NCBI RefSeq assembly: GCF_033446605.1 | Contig: NZ_JAWQUO010000015.1 | Coordinates: 66,888-130,887, forward strand | Reading direction: 5' to 3' | Length of the DNA stretch: 64,000 nt | From: Iodobacter sp025352645 | GTDB lineage: Bacteria > Pseudomonadota > Gammaproteobacteria > Burkholderiales > Chitinibacteraceae | Shown: one piece after another, positions 60,949 through 64,000 of the stretch | Layout: each line of letters begins with the position of its first letter | Numbering within the stretch: the first letter of the stretch is position 1 | The notes under the pieces: generated by a model | Database searches by the model: none | The model's input: the letters and a program-made list of their open reading frames with translations, nothing else | What the model was told of the DNA's origin: nothing | Translations under genes and position numbers: made by a program

Positions 60949-61018
60949 ACATAAGGCTTGCTGACTCATTCGCCTCTTTACCGCTTTTTTTGTTCAGCCT
61001 GGGGAATGCAGCAGCAAG

Positions 61019-61050
61019 ATTGATATAAAAAAATAATCTTTTATATCAAT
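61019..61050. repeat. AT-rich perfect inverted repeat upstream of tRNA-Leu
   Basis: ATTGATATAAAA and TTTTATATCAAT form a perfect 12-bp stem around an 8-base loop. It may be an operator-like site or an rsmI transcript end; there is no T tail on the plus strand. Confidence 0.55.
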
Positions 61051-61148
61051 ACACTATGTAATGTCCTAGAAAACAAAGTCTATTTTCTGTAAATAACGCT
61101 TGCCAACAGAAAAGTGTTCCTACATAATCCGACTCCTGCACTGAACGA

Positions 61149-61233
61149 GCCCGGGTGGCGAAATTGGTAGACGCAAGGGACTCAAAATCCCTCGCCGCAA
61201 GGTGTGTCGGTTCGAGTCCGACCCCGGGCACCA
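61149..61233 (+). tRNA. tRNA-Leu (CAA)
   Basis: The 85-base class-II tRNA has acceptor GCCCGGG/CCCGGGC, discriminator A73, encoded CCA, anticodon stem AGGGA/TCCCT with loop CTCAAAA (anticodon CAA), a variable arm TCGCCGCAAGGTGT and T arm around TTCGAGT. Confidence 0.96.
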
Positions 61234-61255
61234 CTCGTAAAGTACAGATAAATTA

Positions 61256-61290
61256 AGGATTTCAAGGCTCAGCCTGAAATCCTTTTTTTT
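61256..61290 (+). terminator. Terminator after tRNA-Leu
   Basis: AGGATTTCAAGGCT pairs with AGCCTGAAATCCT and is followed by a run of eight T. Confidence 0.92.
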
Positions 61291-61400
61291 CGTCTATTAC
61301 ACCACTACTACGCTGCCGGCGCCTACTCATAACACTCACAGCAAATCCACAATACTCACAACACAATTCGCTATACTAGCCGTTTTGAAGGAGAGCTATT

Positions 61401-61868
61401 TTGCAACTCGAACACCTTGTCGCAGTTAACGATCCATCCAATGATTTAGTCCTAACTCGCGCCGAGCTTTGGAAAGGCCTATTGATCCGCGCCGAATGCC
61501 CCGATGTTTTTATGCCACACGTCGACCACGTTGAAATCATAGAGCGCAGCTCGCTACACCTGCTTCGCAAAATGATTATCGGCGCAATGCATATTCAAGA
61601 CCGCATCCACTTAGTGCACGAACAACATCTACGCTACGATACCGAGCCAAGTGAGCAACATGGCGGCGGCACGCTACTCATGCAAATTGAAGAGCCTGAA
61701 ACGGGCATGCTATTTGTACGCTTTCATTACCAGACACCTCAAGATGATCAAGGCGAAGAAGAGGAATATGCAAAGTTTTTGAAAGCCGCATGGCAGCAAA
61801 ATGATGTAGAAACCATCAAGAAAATTCGCGAATTAGCGGCTGAAGGCTCGCTAGCAATCAAATCTTAA
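61401..61868 (+). CDS. DUF1857 (SRPBCC/START-like) protein with a TTG start
   Basis: The first codon is TTG at 61401, with AAGGAG seven bases upstream, and no ATG fits. The 155-residue product shows QLEHLVAVNDPSNDLVLTRAELWKGLLIRAECP and LHLLRKMIIGAMHIQDRIHL, the pattern of DUF1857, a START/SRPBCC-fold family related to AtaL-like lipid or aromatic ligand binders. It ends with an acidic stretch and a helix. Function is unknown. It stands alone after tRNA-Leu. Confidence 0.85.
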   Translation: MQLEHLVAVNDPSNDLVLTRAELWKGLLIRAECPDVFMPHVDHVEIIERSSLHLLRKMIIGAMHIQDRIHLVHEQHLRYDTEPSEQHGGGTLLMQIEEPETGMLFVRFHYQTPQDDQGEEEEYAKFLKAAWQQNDVETIKKIRELAAEGSLAIKS

Positions 61869-61888
61869 CGATAGAAGATAACGCTACA

Positions 61889-61923
61889 GTACTGCCAAGA
61901 CAAACCTAATGCCTTGGCAGTAC
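61889..61923. terminator. Hairpin between the DUF1857 gene and the HAD phosphatase gene
   Basis: GTACTGCCAAG and CTTGGCAGTAC form an 11-bp perfect stem with a 13-base loop; TAGAAG and CTTCTA lie outside it. There is no T run, so it is at best a weak bidirectional terminator. Confidence 0.5.
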
Positions 61924-61962
61924 ACTTCTATACTTGCACGGCAATAAGCCAACCATCGGCAC

Positions 61963-62733
61963 TTAAAGGCTAGTGAAGTCGATCTCACCCACATGGTTAA
62001 ACACATAATCTGGCTTATAAGGGAATTGCTCAATCATGTCCATGGTTGATACCCCTGAAAGCACCAAGGCAGTCTTCATCCCCGCCTCCATCCCGCCAAC
62101 AATATCTGTGTCCATTCGATCACCCACCATTAAGGTGTCTTCAGGGTGCACGCCTAATTTACGCGTCGCTAGCGTCATCATCAGTGCATTAGGCTTGCCA
62201 ACAATATATGGCTTCTTACCCGTAGCCGCCGAAATCGCCGCCAAGATAGTCCCAGCCGCAGGCTCACTCCCCCCTTCTACCGGATCAATCATATCTGGAT
62301 TGGTGCCAATAAATTTGGCCCCTCCATCGATAAAGCGCACCGCTTTTTTCATTTGTTCAAAATTAAAACTACTTGATTTAGCCACCACCACATAATCAGG
62401 CTTACTTTCTGAAATCGAAAACCCAACATTGTAAAGCTCATTAATCAAGCCGCCCCCGCCAATAATAAATACCGTGGCACGCTCTTTTTGGCTACGTAAA
62501 AACATGGCCGTCGCCATGGCACTGGTAATAAAATTACCTTCAGTTAAACCATGAATACCCAGCGCTTCAAGTTTTAATTTTAAATCGAGAGGCGTTTGCT
62601 CTGCGTTATTCGTTAAAAATAAAAAAGGCAATTGAGTACTCAATAAACGCTGAACAAATTCATTCGCACCGGGTATGAGTTGCTTACCACGGTAAATCAC
62701 ACCATCCATATCAGAAATAATGCTCTTAATCAT
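61963..62733 (-). CDS. HAD-IIA family phosphatase (NagD-like)
   Basis: The 256-residue protein starts IKSIISDMDGVIYRGKQLIPG with the DxD nucleophile pair, then FLFLTNNAEQTPLDLKLKLEALGI with the motif-II threonine, GKPNALMMTLATRKLGVHPEDTLMVGDRMDTDIVGGMEAGM with motifs III and IV. It matches NagD-type phosphatases acting on nucleoside monophosphates or sugar phosphates. GGGGA precedes the ATG. It stands alone, convergent with the DUF1857 gene. Confidence 0.93.
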   Translation of the reverse strand: MIKSIISDMDGVIYRGKQLIPGANEFVQRLLSTQLPFLFLTNNAEQTPLDLKLKLEALGIHGLTEGNFITSAMATAMFLRSQKERATVFIIGGGGLINELYNVGFSISESKPDYVVVAKSSSFNFEQMKKAVRFIDGGAKFIGTNPDMIDPVEGGSEPAAGTILAAISAATGKKPYIVGKPNALMMTLATRKLGVHPEDTLMVGDRMDTDIVGGMEAGMKTALVLSGVSTMDMIEQFPYKPDYVFNHVGEIDFTSL

Positions 62734-63018
62734 CTTTGTCCCCTTATTTATCTACCACTTCATCGTAACAGCATCCAAGTTATAACTTACGCCCATAACA
62801 AAATAGCGCAGTAATAACCATCAATTTTTCACCAAAAACACTAGCAAATAATGTTTCTGAGTAAAGCCCCCGTTAGTAATGCTGCTGTAATTTACTCTGC
62901 ATAAACAATAAGCTACATGCTTTTAACCCGTAAATACTGCCAAGTTAATCTAAGCCAACTTTTTCAGTCACAAGGCTAGGTATAATCGCGCCTCCTTAAA
63001 ATTCAAACAGATATAAAT
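62734..63018. other. Gap between divergent HAD phosphatase and satP genes
   Basis: About 285 AT-rich bases with no gene or known repeat. It should hold the promoters of both genes; TATAAT at 62982-62987-like sequence (GGTATAATCG) could be a -10 box for satP. Confidence 0.45.
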
Positions 63019-63597
63019 ATGCCCCAAAGCCTTCATATTCCAGACCAAACCGCCAACCCTGCACCATTAGGGCTACTCGGCTTTGGTATGACTACGGTAT
63101 TACTTAATTTGCACAACGCAGGCGCCATTGAGCTTAGCGCCATGATATTAGCCATGGGGATCTTCTATGGTGGCATTGCTCAGGTTATTGCAGGAGTTTT
63201 AGAGTGGAAGAAAGGCAATACGTTTGGCACCGTTGCATTTACCTCTTACGGCATGTTCTGGCTCACGCTAGTTGCCCTACTGATCCTTCCCAAGCTAGGA
63301 CTTGCAGAAGCAGCCTCAGTCAATAGCATGACCGCCTACCTAGCTATGTGGGGCATCTTTACCGCATTTCTATTTATTGGCACGTTAAAGCTAAATAAAG
63401 CCACACAGTTTATATTTGGCTCGCTAACCATTCTTTTCGCTCTATTAGCCATTGGTGACTACACAGGCAACGCCATCATTAAACAAATAGCCGGAATTGA
63501 AGGTGTTATTTGTGGCGCATCTGCTATTTATACTGCGATGGCCCAAATATTAAATGAAATGTACGGAAAAACTGTTATGCCTCTAGGTAATAAATAA
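63019..63597 (+). CDS. satP: Acetate/succinate transporter SatP (GPR1/FUN34/YaaH family)
   Basis: The 192-residue protein has six membrane spans and the family signature NPAPLGLLGFGMTTVLLNLHN, then AMGIFYGGIAQVIAGVLEWKKGNTFG, TSYGMFWLTL and FIGTLKLNKATQFIFGSLTILF. It takes up acetate and succinate across the inner membrane. This fits the glyoxylate-shunt genes in the same window, although no shared control is visible. A strong terminator follows. Confidence 0.95.
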   Translation: MPQSLHIPDQTANPAPLGLLGFGMTTVLLNLHNAGAIELSAMILAMGIFYGGIAQVIAGVLEWKKGNTFGTVAFTSYGMFWLTLVALLILPKLGLAEAASVNSMTAYLAMWGIFTAFLFIGTLKLNKATQFIFGSLTILFALLAIGDYTGNAIIKQIAGIEGVICGASAIYTAMAQILNEMYGKTVMPLGNK

Positions 63598-63621
63598 TCA
63601 TAAACACATAAATCCTATACA

Positions 63622-63657
63622 AAAAAACCCCGATATCAAGGGATATCGGGGTTTTTT
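63622..63657. terminator. Bidirectional terminator between satP and the 5S rRNA genes
   Basis: AAAAAACCCCGATATC and GATATCGGGGTTTTTT form a 16-bp perfect stem with an AAGG loop; it can end both satP and the rRNA operon on the other strand. Confidence 0.95.
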
Positions 63658-63679
63658 ATTTTTCACACTACAATAAGGT

Positions 63680-63794
63680 GTCTGGTAATGACCTACTTTC
63701 ACACAGGTAATCTGCACTATCATCGGCGCTAAGGTGTTTCACTGTCCTGTTCGGGATGGGAAGGAGTGGGCCCACCTTGCTATGGTCACCAGAC
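63680..63794 (-). rRNA. rrf: 5S ribosomal RNA (last copy of the rRNA operon)
   Basis: The minus strand reads GTCTGGTGACCATAGCAAGG, then CACTCCTTCCCATCCCGAAC and AGTAGGTCATTACCAGAC. The 5' GTCTGG pairs with the 3' CCAGAC, and the conserved CCGAAC loop is present. The length is about 115 bases. Confidence 0.95.
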
Positions 63795-63878
63795 TTTAAC
63801 TTGTAAAAGCTGCTTATCTTACTCAGCAACTTATCTCATATTTTTTAAGCAATAAAAACTACTGCTTCACTAATATAG

Positions 63879-63913
63879 CAAAACCCCCGCCTCTTTCGAG
63901 TACGGGGGTTTTG
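63879..63913 (-). terminator. Hairpin between the tandem 5S genes
   Basis: CAAAACCCCCG and CGGGGGTTTTG form an 11-bp stem that follows the upstream 5S copy on the minus strand, with a short T run, so it may end part of the transcripts or act as a processing site. Confidence 0.8.
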
Positions 63914-63928
63914 TTTACTACATAAGGT

Positions 63929-64000
63929 GTCTGGCGATGACCTACTTTCACACAGGTAATCTGCACTATCATCGGCGCTAAGGTGTTTCACTGTCCTGTT
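63929..64000 (-). rRNA. rrf: 5S ribosomal RNA, second tandem copy (cut by window edge)
   Basis: The 3' 72 bases of a second 5S gene are nearly identical to the copy at 63680; they differ near the 3' end (ATCGCCAGAC versus ATTACCAGAC on the minus strand). The rest of the operon should lie beyond 64000. Confidence 0.93.

Noticed and set aside
61046..61234. Protein-coding frame over the tRNA-Leu region (minus strand)
   Set aside because: It is the antisense of a clear tRNA gene; such frames are a common annotation error.

Overview
The window looks like a chromosomal segment of a betaproteobacterium, most likely a member of the Neisseriales of the Chitinibacter/Deefgea/Iodobacter kind. This is an inference from protein style and gene order: yceD-rpmF-plsX-fabH-fabD-fabG-acpP-fabF, rsmI divergent from lpoA-yraN-diaA-BON lipoprotein, and grpE-dnaK-dnaJ with sigma-32 promoters. 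Almost everything is core metabolism, translation, envelope biogenesis or stress response. There is no transposase, phage gene, CRISPR array or recognisable defence system.

Layout. 1-4.05 kb: start of a surface-polysaccharide cluster (outer-membrane export protein, Wzz-like chain-length regulator, 5' part of rfbB). 4.2-8.8 kb: rhodanese, isoaspartyl methyltransferase-like protein, TPP-riboswitch-controlled thiC, two small membrane proteins. 8.9-17.1 kb: the Hsp70 machine (dnaJ, dnaK, grpE, each with its own sigma-32-type promoter), with two chemoreceptor genes on the other strand between dnaJ and dnaK. 17.5-20.6 kb: glyoxylate shunt (aceA, aceB). 21.1-25.5 kb: mltF, tRNA-Ser(CGA), pabC, pabB. 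25.6-32.9 kb: lipocalin, then the fatty-acid synthesis cluster with rpmF and yceD. 33-37.6 kb: maf, a tetrapyrrole-methylase family protein, an exonuclease/GIY-YIG nuclease, an RlmK-like methyltransferase, coaD. 37.7-48.9 kb: orphan periplasmic binding protein, pyruvate kinase, Rep helicase, free-methionine-sulfoxide reductase, a scramblase-like protein, an ABC exporter pair, nadE. 49-53.7 kb: AI-2E-type permease, two cyclic-di-GMP-type proteins, a small unknown protein. 53.7-60.9 kb: rpsT, murJ, aromatic aminotransferase, BON lipoprotein, diaA, yraN, lpoA, rsmI. 61-64 kb: tRNA-Leu(CAA), a DUF1857 protein with a TTG start, a HAD phosphatase, acetate permease satP, and the 3' end of an rRNA operon with two tandem 5S genes on the minus strand.

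The most distinctive property is the density of non-coding palindromic repeats in the gaps between genes. At least five families can be told apart: (D) CGTCATTCCC...GGGAATGACG; (A/B/C/G) units bounded by GTAGGG and CCCTAC with varied inner palindromes; (E) about 95-bp hairpins built from ACACGGAG or ACACAGAG words; (F) CTGATGTTACGC...CACGAAAAACAC units; and single MITE-like elements with imperfect terminal inverted repeats. Some are duplicated in tandem or nested, one supplies a gene's stop codon, and several sit inside otherwise conserved operons (rpmF/yceD, fabD/fabG, aceA/aceB, wza-like/wzz).

No clear novel multi-gene system is visible. The best leads are the repeat families, the chemoreceptor pair between dnaK and dnaJ (one receptor has an out-of-heptad deletion), the overlapping divergent starts of rsmI and lpoA, and the small unknown gene next to a MITE-like element at 53.2-53.7 kb.
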